From an uncultured Lachnospiraceae bacterium (GTDB lineage Bacteria > Bacillota > Clostridia > Lachnospirales > Lachnospiraceae), in contig CAKRTC010000001.1 of assembly GCA_934402055.1 (NCBI GenBank), positions 189,259 through 253,258 of the forward strand: 64,000 nt of DNA, written 5' to 3'. Below the pieces are notes generated by a model. The model was not told where the DNA came from. It saw only the letters and a program-made list of their open reading frames with translations, and made no database searches. A program made the position numbers and the translations under genes. Below are positions 7,563-16,494 of the stretch, piece by piece (the first letter of the stretch is position 1; each line of letters starts with the position of its first letter).

Positions 7563-8927
7563 ATGGATCTACTTATTAAAAACGGAACCGTAGTAACCGA
7601 AAAAGAAATGTTCAAGGCAGATGTAGCTGTCAAGGACGGCAAGATTGCCATGATTGGTTCGGATCTGTCAGATATTGCTGCCGATAAGGTTGTGGATGCA
7701 ACAGGCAAGCTGGTACTTCCGGGCGCTATAGATGCACACACACATTTGGCATTCCCATTCGGCGGAACAACATCTTCGGATGATTATTTTGCAGGTACCA
7801 GAGCTGCTGCATGCGGCGGAACAACAACCGTATTCGATTATACCAATCAGGATTTCGGAGAGACGCTTCTTGAGACTGCAAAGCGCAGAGAAGCACAGGC
7901 TATGAAGGAAGGACTTGCAGTAGACCTCGGACTTCATATCGGTATCAAGGATCCTAAGCCGGAGCTTCTTGAGTCAATGAAGGAAGCGGTAGACTACGGA
8001 GTATCTTCATTCAAGGTATTCATGGTTTACGATTTCGGAGTTAAGGACGGAGTATTCTACAAGGTACTTGAGACAGCCAAGAAGTACGGTGCACTCGTAG
8101 CGGTTCATGCAGAGAACAACGAGATGGTACTTACACTTACAGAGAAGTATGTATCGGAAGGCAAGCTCAGCCCGTGGTATCACTACGCATCACGTCCTGA
8201 ATTTGTAGAGGAAGAGGCAGACAGACGTGCCATCGATTGGGCAAGAGCTCTTAAGGCTCCGCTTTACATCGTTCACCTTGCAAATGAAGGCGGCGTAAGA
8301 GCCGTAACAGAGGCTAAGGATGAGGGACTTGAGATCTACGCAGAGACTTGTCCGCAGTATCTGTATTTCACAGATGAGGTATTTAAGAGACCTGACGGAC
8401 GCAACTTCGTTTGCTCACCTCCGATGAAGGGGCAGGCAAGCCAGGATGCTCTCTGGGCAGCAATCAAGAGAGGTGATATCGATACCGTTGCAACAGACCA
8501 TTGCCCATTCCAGCAGGCAGAGAAGGATTGGGGCAAGGATGACTTCCGCAAGATCCCTAACGGATGTGCAGGCATAGAGAATATGTATCCTTACATGCTT
8601 TCCAATGCCAACCAGGGTATCATATCCTTCCCGAAGGCAGTTGAGCTTTGCTCCTTCAATCCGGCTAAGATATTCGGATGTACGGACAAGGGAAGCCTGG
8701 CAATAGGTAAGGATGCCGACATCGTTATCTATGATCCTCAGAAGAAGTTCACGGTTCATAACGAGAACATGCATTCGGATTCGGATCATACTATCTGGGA
8801 AGGCCTTGAGCTTACCGGATATCCGGTACAGACTTATTCACGCGGACGTCTTGTATACGACAACGGAGAGTTCGTAGGAGACTCCAAGTGGGGCAAGTTC
8901 ATCAAGTGTGCAGCAAGAAAACATTGA
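7563..8927 (+). CDS. hydA: Dihydropyrimidinase / hydantoinase
   Basis: This 454-residue cyclic amidohydrolase opens the ring of dihydrouracil/dihydrothymine (or a hydantoin) to the N-carbamoyl amino acid. All binuclear zinc ligands of the family are visible: His59 and His61 (DAHTH), carboxylated Lys151 (SSFKVFM), His182 (VHAEN), His238 (VHLANEG) and Asp312 (ATDHCPF). The ATG at 7563 follows AAAGGAG; a GTG five codons earlier lacks spacing. It is the first gene of the sigma-54-controlled unit. The presence of PreT/PreA downstream makes pyrimidine the most likely substrate, with hydantoin as the alternative. Confidence 0.92.
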   Translation: MDLLIKNGTVVTEKEMFKADVAVKDGKIAMIGSDLSDIAADKVVDATGKLVLPGAIDAHTHLAFPFGGTTSSDDYFAGTRAAACGGTTTVFDYTNQDFGETLLETAKRREAQAMKEGLAVDLGLHIGIKDPKPELLESMKEAVDYGVSSFKVFMVYDFGVKDGVFYKVLETAKKYGALVAVHAENNEMVLTLTEKYVSEGKLSPWYHYASRPEFVEEEADRRAIDWARALKAPLYIVHLANEGGVRAVTEAKDEGLEIYAETCPQYLYFTDEVFKRPDGRNFVCSPPMKGQASQDALWAAIKRGDIDTVATDHCPFQQAEKDWGKDDFRKIPNGCAGIENMYPYMLSNANQGIISFPKAVELCSFNPAKIFGCTDKGSLAIGKDADIVIYDPQKKFTVHNENMHSDSDHTIWEGLELTGYPVQTYSRGRLVYDNGEFVGDSKWGKFIKCAARKH

Positions 8928-9019
8928 TTTAAACCGGTAGTCTTATAGTTTAAAGGGTTATTTAACAAGGGTAGCACCCGCATAGCGGGGAAGGGTTTAA
9001 CACAGTAAGGAGACAAAAT

Positions 9020-10618
9020 ATGATAACACAGGTTAGAAAAGGCGAATTACACGAATTATCGCCGCAGGCAGCTGCAGAACTTAAAGCCTCCAAGTATTAT
9101 AACGAGGACCTTGCACCAACTTCGATAAAGGACAGAACCTGGACATCAAAGGACGTTGCAAACCTTTGGATAGGACTCTCGGTTTCAATTGCGGCACTTG
9201 CGCTCGCATCATCACTCGTAACTTTGGGTGTTTCACCGTTATTGGCGATCATCAACGTATTCTTGGGTAACGTTATCGTACTTATACCTATTCAGCTTAA
9301 CTCACACGTAGGAACCAAGTACGGAATTCCGTATCCGATATATGCAAGACTTTCGTTCGGAACACACGGAGCACAGCTCTCGAGTTTGTCCCGTTCCATC
9401 ATCGGCTGCGGATGGACATCCGTTCAGTCATGGGTAGGAGGAGGAGCTATTGCAGCTCTTATCGGATGTATTATCCCGTCAATGTCTGATCCGAGCAATA
9501 CCGTAGCCATGCCGGGTAACCCGAGCGTTATGGTAGGACAGATCATAGGCTTCGTTATCTTCGTAATTATATGCGGATGGGTAGCTTATAACGGAATGGA
9601 CAAGGTTAAGTGGCTTCAGAACCTGGGTGGTCCGCTTGTAATCATTGCTATAGTAGGACTTTTGGTATGGAGTGTTATTACCATTCATGCAACAGGCCAT
9701 ACAGTAGCCGACGTATTCCTTGCAGGCAATAATGAGGAGCTTCTTGCTCAGCACGGAGGCTTTGCATTCGTATATCTTGCAGGACTTACAGGAAATATAG
9801 CTTATTGGTCAACAGTTGCTCTTAATATTCCTGACTTCTCCAAGATGGCAAGATCACAGAAGGATCAGTTCAACGGTCAGATGATAGGAATGCCTATACC
9901 TATGGGTATCTGTGCAGTAGCAGGAGCACTCTTCGCACAGGCAACCTTCTACCAGTACGGAGTAGCAAGCTACGATCCTACAACAGTATTCTTCATGGTT
10001 GACAATAAGATTGCTATCGTAATAGTTGCTCTTGCAGTTATCGCAGCACAGCTTACCACCTGCGTAGCAGCTAACGTAGTAGCACCGTCAAACGGATGGT
10101 CCAACCTTGCACCAACAAAGATCTCCTTTAAGAAGGGTGTTATCATCACCATCTTTATCTCGATCTTCGTTACACAGCCTTGGTTCATCTATGGTTCGGG
10201 CGCAGCGTATATCTTCACATGGCTTAACAACTACGGAACTATCATCGCTCCGGTTGCAGCTATCCTTTGCGCAGACTACTTCGTATGCAAGGACAAGAGA
10301 ATCGATGTATACGCACTCTTTAAGGGTGTAGACGGACGCTACAGATATTCCAACGGTTGGAACTGGTGCGCTATCGTTGCCTGGGTAGCATCCTTCATAC
10401 TTCCGCTTCTCGGCAATACAGTATTTGCATATGCCGGATCCGAAAGAGTAACACCTAACCTGCTCGATATGATCGCAGCCAACGGTTATCTCTTCTCCTT
10501 CTTCGTAGCATTTGTAGTTTATGTAATCCTTATGAAGTCAGGCTTCGGCGGAACAAAGGAGCAGAAGGGCTACATTACTCAGGAAGAGGAAGATGCAATG
10601 ACAGAGATAGAGAGCTGA
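9020..10618 (+). CDS. NCS1-family nucleobase/hydantoin permease
   Basis: This 532-residue inner-membrane transporter has about twelve hydrophobic segments. The N-terminal segment (YYNEDLAPTSIKDRTWTSKDVANLWIGLS) is typical of the NCS1 family, which moves uracil, cytosine, allantoin or hydantoins with a cation. It lies 92 bases after the dihydropyrimidinase gene with AAGGAG as ribosome site. From its place in the operon it should import the pathway's substrate, uracil/thymine or a hydantoin (inference). The C-terminus is acidic and cytosolic. Confidence 0.9.
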   Translation: MITQVRKGELHELSPQAAAELKASKYYNEDLAPTSIKDRTWTSKDVANLWIGLSVSIAALALASSLVTLGVSPLLAIINVFLGNVIVLIPIQLNSHVGTKYGIPYPIYARLSFGTHGAQLSSLSRSIIGCGWTSVQSWVGGGAIAALIGCIIPSMSDPSNTVAMPGNPSVMVGQIIGFVIFVIICGWVAYNGMDKVKWLQNLGGPLVIIAIVGLLVWSVITIHATGHTVADVFLAGNNEELLAQHGGFAFVYLAGLTGNIAYWSTVALNIPDFSKMARSQKDQFNGQMIGMPIPMGICAVAGALFAQATFYQYGVASYDPTTVFFMVDNKIAIVIVALAVIAAQLTTCVAANVVAPSNGWSNLAPTKISFKKGVIITIFISIFVTQPWFIYGSGAAYIFTWLNNYGTIIAPVAAILCADYFVCKDKRIDVYALFKGVDGRYRYSNGWNWCAIVAWVASFILPLLGNTVFAYAGSERVTPNLLDMIAANGYLFSFFVAFVVYVILMKSGFGGTKEQKGYITQEEEDAMTEIES

Positions 10619-10666
10619 TCTTAGGAGATTCGGTTCTTGATCTTATAAAAATCACACAGTAACACG

Positions 10667-10710
10667 GAATCGTCCCGATTCATAGAAAACGGGATCGGGA
10701 CGATTTTTTG
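10667..10710 (+). terminator. Strong terminator hairpin inside the operon
   Basis: AATCGTCCCGAT and ATCGGGACGATT pair fully and are followed by TTTTTT. It lies between the permease and the M20 hydrolase genes, so the downstream genes would be reached only by read-through or from another promoter. Confidence 0.85.
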
Positions 10711-10724
10711 AAAGGAGTAAAGTT

Positions 10725-11996
10725 ATGTATCAGTGCAGTTTAGAGAGAATGAGTGATAAGATCCATACCTTCAGCAAGTTCGGCGATGCCGGACACGGAG
10801 GAATTACGAGATATGCTCTTTCTGATGAGGATATAATGGCTCGTAATGAGTGGAAGAAGCGTATGGAAGCTATAGGAGCAACCATCGAGACAGATGATCT
10901 TGCCAATATGTATGCAACCATTCCGGGTTCCGATCCTAATGCCAAGAGAATCGTTATGGGTTCACATTGCGACTCGGTTAAGAACGGCGGAAACTATGAC
11001 GGTATCCTCGGTGTTATGAGTGCTATGGAAGTACTTGAGACTGTATCTGCAGAGAAGATACCTCACAAGCACCCACTTACGGCAATGATCTTCACAAATG
11101 AGGAAGGATCAGAGTTCCCTCCTTGCATGATGTGCTCCGGAACCATGGCACATGACTATATGCCTGAGAGATTCAGAGACAACTTTGCATATGACAAGAT
11201 GATGGCTTCACATTCCATTATCGATACAGAGGTTACTTTCGGTGAGAAGCTCGACAAGTTCCCGTTCAAGGGCGCTAAGGAAAATCGTATGACACCGGAT
11301 AAGTATCTTGCATTGTTTGAGACACATATCGAGCAGGGACCGATCCTTGAGGACGCAAAGAAGGATATCGGTGTAGTTACCTGTGTATTGGGGCAGATGC
11401 TCTACAGAGTAAGATTCTACGGATTTGCAGCTCATGCAGGCACATTCCCGATGAAGAAGCGTCATGATGCATTCTATGCAGCAGCACAGGCTCTTTGCTA
11501 TCTCCATGAGGAGATCGATAAGCTCAATGACGATGCATTGGTTTATACAACAGGTGAGGTTGTTATCCATCCATGTGTTAACACCGTTATTCCTGATTTC
11601 TTTGATTTCTCTATCGATGTAAGACATGAGGATCCTGAGGTACTTAACAAGGTACGTGCTATCCTTGCTACATTGGAGGAGAGAGAGTGGAACGGATGCC
11701 GCTGCGAGGTAGTTCTCGGATGGAACCGTGATACTGTTTACTGGAACAAGACTCTTGTATCTTACGTAAGAGAAGCTGTTGACGAGCTTGGCTACAGCCA
11801 TATGGATATCAACTCAGGTGCAGGACATGACGCTCAGTACATTTCCTATATGATCCCGACTACGATGATATTTGCCCCATCGGAGAAAGGACTTTCGCAC
11901 TGCGAGCCTGAGCATACATCTGACGAGCTTTGCACAAAGGCTGCAACAGTAATGCTTAATGCAGTTCTGAAGCTTGATGAAAAGGGTGGATTATAA
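10725..11996 (+). CDS. Zn-dependent N-carbamoyl-amino-acid hydrolase / beta-ureidopropionase (M20 family)
   Basis: The 423 residues fit the hydantoinase/carbamoylase subgroup of M20 peptidases. The metal-binding GSHCDSV (near residue 80), the YDGILGVM segment, the NEEGSEFP motif (near 125) and the C-terminal GAGHDAQY and HCEPEHTS are intact. The reaction would be N-carbamoyl-beta-alanine to beta-alanine + CO2 + NH3, the third step of reductive pyrimidine degradation. Its place between the hydantoinase/permease pair and PreTA supports that. L-carbamoyl-amino acids are an alternative substrate. The start follows AAAGGAG. Confidence 0.9.
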   Translation: MYQCSLERMSDKIHTFSKFGDAGHGGITRYALSDEDIMARNEWKKRMEAIGATIETDDLANMYATIPGSDPNAKRIVMGSHCDSVKNGGNYDGILGVMSAMEVLETVSAEKIPHKHPLTAMIFTNEEGSEFPPCMMCSGTMAHDYMPERFRDNFAYDKMMASHSIIDTEVTFGEKLDKFPFKGAKENRMTPDKYLALFETHIEQGPILEDAKKDIGVVTCVLGQMLYRVRFYGFAAHAGTFPMKKRHDAFYAAAQALCYLHEEIDKLNDDALVYTTGEVVIHPCVNTVIPDFFDFSIDVRHEDPEVLNKVRAILATLEEREWNGCRCEVVLGWNRDTVYWNKTLVSYVREAVDELGYSHMDINSGAGHDAQYISYMIPTTMIFAPSEKGLSHCEPEHTSDELCTKAATVMLNAVLKLDEKGGL

Positions 11997-12044
11997 TTCA
12001 CATTTTCAAAAGTGAGAGGAACATCAATGATCTGAAATAACTGA

Positions 12045-12092
12045 ACTGCCGGGCAAATCAATAAGAATTTACCCGGCAGTCCTTGTTTTTTA
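12045..12092 (+). terminator. Terminator hairpin between the carbamoylase gene and preT
   Basis: ACTGCCGGG and CCCGGCAGT form a nine-pair stem around an 18-base loop, followed by CCTTGTTTTTTA. It is the second strong hairpin inside the operon. Confidence 0.78.
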
Positions 12093-12116
12093 ATAGTTCA
12101 GAAGGAGAAACCGATC

Positions 12117-13337
12117 ATGACTGGAGATTACAAAAAAGAATTAAAGCCGGCATACACGATGCTTACCATCATGGAGGAAGCCGGCAGATGTTTACTATGT
12201 TATGACGCACCATGTACAAAATCCTGTCCTGCAGGAACGGATCCTGCAAAGTTCATCAGAAGCGTCAGATTCCGTAATTTCAAGGGAGCTGCCGAGACTA
12301 TCAGAGAGAATAATGCACTCGGTGCGGTTTGTGCAAGAGTATGTCCTACAGAGCGATACTGCGAGGAAGCCTGCTCACGCTGCGGCATAGATAAACCGAT
12401 CGATATTGCAGGTATCCAGCGTTTTGTAACCGATTTTGAAGAGAAGGCCGGTATGAAGATCCTTGAAAAGGGAGCTGCAAACGGCAAGAAGATCGGAATA
12501 GTAGGAAGCGGACCGTCTGCTCTACAGGCAGCAGCTTCACTCCTTGCCAAGGGTTATGAGGTCGATATCTTTGAGAAGGATGCCTATGCGGGCGGATTCC
12601 TGAGAACAGGTATTCCGGAGTACAGACTTCCGAACAGAATCGTTGATGTAGAGGTTAAGAGAATTGCCGATCTCGGAGCAAAGTTTAACTACAATGTTAA
12701 TGTTGATAAGGCAAAGTTAGACGAGCTCAAGGCAAAATATGATGCCGTACTTGTAGCAGTCGGAGCAAGTGAGCCGGGAACACTTGATATGTTTGCAGGC
12801 AACAGCTATGCGGTTCCTGCCGTAAGCTTCCTTAAGGAAGTTAAGGATAAGCAGGGTGAGGTGGCACTTCCGGATTCGGCACTTGTTATCGGAGGCGGAG
12901 ATTCCGCAATGGATGCTGCGGCAACACTTAAGATACTCGGTGTATCAAGCGTTACCTGCGTAACACGTAAGGAACTTTCTGACTTCAGAGCATCCAAGGA
13001 AGAGCTTGAGACAGCAAGACAGCTTGGCGTAACGATCATAGACGGTTATGCACCTTTGTCGGTTGAAGGCAATACAGTAGTATTCAAGCACCGCAGACTT
13101 GAGAATGGACTTAAGCTTAAGGCAGATAAGATCATACTTGCGGTTGGACAGCATACAACTGCCGATAAGCTCGGCATTGAGGTAGCCAAGAACGAAGTCG
13201 GCTTCGACGGATATCAGGCAGACGGCAAGGTATTTGTAACAGGAGATATCGCTAAGGGCGACAAGACTGTCGTATATGCGGTTCGCAAGGGTAAGGAAGC
13301 AGCCGCGGCTATAGATAGTTATCTGGGAGGTAAGTAA
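12117..13337 (+). CDS. preT: NAD-dependent dihydropyrimidine dehydrogenase, flavoprotein subunit
   Basis: This 406-residue GltD-like subunit carries N-terminal Fe-S cysteines (Cys25, 28, 33, 37; then Cys72, 76, 82 and 86, with an extra Cys89). It has an FAD-binding Rossmann motif (IGIVGSGPSALQAA, near residue 125) and an NAD(P)H-binding motif (VIGGGDSAMDAA, near 260). In PreT/PreA it passes electrons between NADH and the FMN subunit. PreA starts one base after its stop, so the two are translated together. Length matches PreT of other bacteria. Confidence 0.93.
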   Translation: MTGDYKKELKPAYTMLTIMEEAGRCLLCYDAPCTKSCPAGTDPAKFIRSVRFRNFKGAAETIRENNALGAVCARVCPTERYCEEACSRCGIDKPIDIAGIQRFVTDFEEKAGMKILEKGAANGKKIGIVGSGPSALQAAASLLAKGYEVDIFEKDAYAGGFLRTGIPEYRLPNRIVDVEVKRIADLGAKFNYNVNVDKAKLDELKAKYDAVLVAVGASEPGTLDMFAGNSYAVPAVSFLKEVKDKQGEVALPDSALVIGGGDSAMDAAATLKILGVSSVTCVTRKELSDFRASKEELETARQLGVTIIDGYAPLSVEGNTVVFKHRRLENGLKLKADKIILAVGQHTTADKLGIEVAKNEVGFDGYQADGKVFVTGDIAKGDKTVVYAVRKGKEAAAAIDSYLGGK

Positions 13338-13338
13338 G

Positions 13339-14577
13339 ATGATTAAAAAGGATTTATCGGTAGAATTCCTCGGTGTGCATTTTGAAAACCCGTTTTGCTT
13401 GTCATCTTCTCCGGTAGGTAACTGCTACGAGATGTGCGCAAAATGTTTTGATGAAGGCTGGGGCGGAATTGTATTCAAGACCATCGGACCTAAGCATTTC
13501 CTTATAGATGAAGTATCACCTCGTTTCGATGCGCTGACCAAGGAAGGCACACCGTTTGTCGGATTTAAGAACATGGAGCAGATAGCCGAGCATTCGCTTG
13601 AGCAGAACCTTGCTGATATCAAGAAGCTCAAGGAGAACTATCCGGATAAGGTAGTTATCGCATCTATCATGGGACCGACCGAAGAGGATTGGGAAGAACT
13701 CGCAAGACTTGTTACAGAGGCAGGAGCCGACATGATCGAGATGAACCTCTCATGTCCGCAGATGACTTCACATGCAATGGGATCCGATGTAGGAACAAAC
13801 CCGGAGCTGTGCAGAGCTTTCTGTCAGGCAGTAAAGCGCGGATCAAAGCTTCCTATGATGGCTAAGATGACACCTAATATCACAGATATGGTTCCTGTTG
13901 CCAAGGCATGTCTTGAGGGCGGAGCAGACGGTATTGCAGCTATCAATACAATCAAGTCTATCTGTAATGTGGATCTTGACCGTAAGATAGGTCTTCCTAT
14001 CATCAACGGCAAGTCTTCGATATCAGGATATTCGGGCAAGGCTGTTAAGCCTGTAGCTCTTCGTTTCATACAGCAGCTGCGTACAGGCATCAAGGATGTT
14101 GCGATATCGGGTATCGGCGGTATAGAGACTTGGGAAGATGCAGCAGAGTTTATCCTCCTCGGATCAACCACACTTCAGATCACTACAGCAGTTATGCAGT
14201 ACGGCTACCGTATAATCGATGACCTTAAGAGCGGTCTTGAGTATTATATGGAGGAGCAGGGTGTTGACAGTCTTATGGATCTCATAGGAGTTGCCAATGA
14301 CAATCTCATACCGGCAGAAGATCTTGATCGTGACTATGTAGTATATCCGGAATTTGATACAGATAAATGTATCGGATGCGGACGCTGCTATGTATCCTGC
14401 TTCGACGGAGCACATCAGGCTATCACCTTCGGTGAGGATCGTAAGCCTACATGTGACCATGACAAGTGCGTAGGATGTCACCTTTGTGCACTGGTATGTC
14501 CGGTAAAGGCAATAAGCAAGGGCGAAGTTGTTATGAAGCCGGGCAGAAAGGGAACTCCTGCAGAAAAGGCTATATAA
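13339..14577 (+). CDS. preA: Dihydropyrimidine dehydrogenase catalytic subunit
   Basis: This 412-residue protein has an FMN-binding TIM barrel like class 1B dihydroorotate dehydrogenase (MNLSCPQ, GKSSISGYSGKAVKP). It is followed by two 4Fe-4S clusters: Cys344/347/350/354 and Cys377/380/383/387. The active-site Cys is expected in the SCPQMTSH loop. It reduces uracil or thymine to the 5,6-dihydro form with electrons from PreT. The context (hydantoinase, carbamoylase, permease) completes a three-step route from uracil to beta-alanine. Confidence 0.94.
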   Translation: MIKKDLSVEFLGVHFENPFCLSSSPVGNCYEMCAKCFDEGWGGIVFKTIGPKHFLIDEVSPRFDALTKEGTPFVGFKNMEQIAEHSLEQNLADIKKLKENYPDKVVIASIMGPTEEDWEELARLVTEAGADMIEMNLSCPQMTSHAMGSDVGTNPELCRAFCQAVKRGSKLPMMAKMTPNITDMVPVAKACLEGGADGIAAINTIKSICNVDLDRKIGLPIINGKSSISGYSGKAVKPVALRFIQQLRTGIKDVAISGIGGIETWEDAAEFILLGSTTLQITTAVMQYGYRIIDDLKSGLEYYMEEQGVDSLMDLIGVANDNLIPAEDLDRDYVVYPEFDTDKCIGCGRCYVSCFDGAHQAITFGEDRKPTCDHDKCVGCHLCALVCPVKAISKGEVVMKPGRKGTPAEKAI

Positions 14578-14690
14578 CAGTCGGATGATAAGCTTTTGAG
14601 CTTATCTACAAGCTGTCGATTTGCTAAATACGGAATCAGGCTTAAGCCGTAGGTATTAAAGTAAACAGACAGAAGAACAAATGATTCGGA

Positions 14691-14757
14691 TCCGGACGGA
14701 TCGCTTTATAAGAGGCTTATTACATAAGCATTGCGTTTCGTCCGGTTTGAATAAAAA
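14691..14757 (+). terminator. Possible terminator after preA
   Basis: CCGGACG-GATCGC and GCGTTT-CGTCCGG form a long stem with a 30-base loop, followed by TTTGAATAAAAAA. The tail is poor in T on the + strand, so termination may rely on the next hairpin. Confidence 0.4.
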
Positions 14758-14775
14758 AATACATACTTACTCTAA

Positions 14776-14806
14776 AACAAAAGCTGTCCGTTTTGGACAG
14801 CTTTTG
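14776..14806. terminator. Bidirectional terminator between convergent preA and the sigma-54 activator gene
   Basis: AAAAGCTGTCC and GGACAGCTTTT form a perfect stem with a short GTTT loop. T-rich sequence lies on the far side in each direction (CTTTTGC on +, TTTTGTTTTAG on -). Confidence 0.8.
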
Positions 14807-14828
14807 CATTGTGGAAAACTTATTTTTT

Positions 14829-16256
14829 TCAGTATTTGATGCCGTATTTTGTCAGCTTCCGGGATATGGTAGACTGATCGGTCTTAAGCTGCTTTGAGAG
14901 CTCGGTACCGTTTTTGTAGATCTTGATATACTCCTGAAGCAGAGCTTTCTCGTAATTTTCCATGATCTGCTTGAGCGAAAGCCCCTCACCGTTAACAAGT
15001 GTGGGAACTGCAGGCTCGGAGCTGTCATGTGTGAGTATACCGAGAGACTCATAGGCATCCTTCATCGATATACGGTCTCCGGCACTTTGTATTACCAGTC
15101 GTTCGACTATATTTCTCAGCTCTCTGACATTTCCCGGGAAATCATACTGGGCAAGAAATTGCATGGCATCGGAATCAATACTCTTGTCCAGATCGTACTT
15201 GGTATTGAACAGTCTGATAAAATGATTTATCAGAAGCGGTATATCATCACGACGGGCTTCAAGCGGTGGAACATTTATATAAATGACATTAAGTCTGTAA
15301 TAAAGGTCCTCTCTGAATTCCTTGTTGGCAATTTTCTCCTTGAGATCAACATTTGTTGATGAAATAAGACGAAAATCCACATGTATGGATTTATTGCCTC
15401 CGAGACGTCTTATACTGCGCTCCTGAAGCACACGGAGGAGCTTACTCTGCAGAGCAAGCGGAAGCTCACCTATCTCGTCAAGGAGCAGTGAACCGCTGTT
15501 TGCAGATTCGATAAGACCCTTTTTGCCCTTGGGATTGCCGCCTGTAAATGCGCCCGGCTCATAGCCGAAGAGCTCACTTTCAAGGAGCTGCTCCGGGATA
15601 GCGGCACAGTTTATCTTGATGAAGGGCTTGTCCTTACGCAGGCTGTGCTCATGAATTATATCCGCAATAAGCTCTTTGCCTACACCGGACGGACCTGTGA
15701 TCAATACGCTTACATCAGTCTCGGCAACACGCTGAGCCTTCTCGACTACCTGCTGCATTACATAACTCTGGTATATGAGGTGACCGTCACCTGTTATTGC
15801 CTGCTTAAGCTGGTTGGAATATTCCTCAAGCTCGGATACCCTTTTCTTATAATTAACTACCTCTGTAATATCAGAGAGCAGATTGACGGTATAGCAAAGC
15901 TTAGCGTCAGAATCAAATACCGGAAAAGCACTGACTTCAAAATCACGTTTTTGCGGTGTTGATTGACGTAAGGTGACCTTTTCACCGGTCTCTATAACCA
16001 GCAATGATGCGGAAGGAACCACTACTCCCTGTTCCTCGAGATCATGCATATTGTTGTTGATATAGAGTTCCTTTGGTTGTCCTGTTATACGGGTGTGCGC
16101 ATCATTAAGAAATACGGTCTGTCCCGTGGCATCGGTGATATTTACGCCTATCTGATCGTTATACAGTATGGAGTTGAACAGATTTTTTTTGTCGTCCGAG
16201 GATAGTTTGTTTAAAAATTCCTTGAACAAAAGTTTAGCTTCGGTGTTATTATCCAT
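14829..16256 (-). CDS. Sigma-54-dependent transcriptional activator (PAS-AAA+-HTH)
   Basis: The 475 residues read as an N-terminal PAS domain (about 25-135), a short coiled linker, the AAA+ domain and a C-terminal Fis-type helix-turn-helix (LSKQLKTDQSTISRKLTKYG). AAA+ motifs are GPSGVGKE (Walker A, 188-195), LLDEIGE (Walker B, near 260) and the sigma-54 contact loop, which reads GAFTGG rather than GAFTGA. It uses ATP to open sigma-54 promoters. The ATG at 16256 was chosen because GCGAGG lies 10 bases before it; a TTG three codons upstream has no spacing. It converges on the pyrimidine operon, whose only sigma-54 promoter is its likely target (inference). Confidence 0.92.
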   Translation of the reverse strand: MDNNTEAKLLFKEFLNKLSSDDKKNLFNSILYNDQIGVNITDATGQTVFLNDAHTRITGQPKELYINNNMHDLEEQGVVVPSASLLVIETGEKVTLRQSTPQKRDFEVSAFPVFDSDAKLCYTVNLLSDITEVVNYKKRVSELEEYSNQLKQAITGDGHLIYQSYVMQQVVEKAQRVAETDVSVLITGPSGVGKELIADIIHEHSLRKDKPFIKINCAAIPEQLLESELFGYEPGAFTGGNPKGKKGLIESANSGSLLLDEIGELPLALQSKLLRVLQERSIRRLGGNKSIHVDFRLISSTNVDLKEKIANKEFREDLYYRLNVIYINVPPLEARRDDIPLLINHFIRLFNTKYDLDKSIDSDAMQFLAQYDFPGNVRELRNIVERLVIQSAGDRISMKDAYESLGILTHDSSEPAVPTLVNGEGLSLKQIMENYEKALLQEYIKIYKNGTELSKQLKTDQSTISRKLTKYGIKY

Positions 16257-16494
16257 TATTCCCAAACCTCGCCACTAAATTATAATATAATTTGTGCAAG
16301 ATGGCAAACGAATATAGCGCGGGGCTTGAAAAAAATAAGCACATTTAGTATATTAAAAAATACTGAATTTTTCTTTAAAATTCATTAATTATAGGTGCCG
16401 GCTGTTCAGAGCTTGTTTCAAAATTTGCTTAAGCTTTTGCAGCGACATTTACATAAAATATATGTATATTTTGAAACATTACGGAGAGACGATA

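Noticed and set aside
16257..16494. T-box leader upstream of proS
   Set aside because: No T-box consensus, specifier stem or terminator/antiterminator pair is visible.
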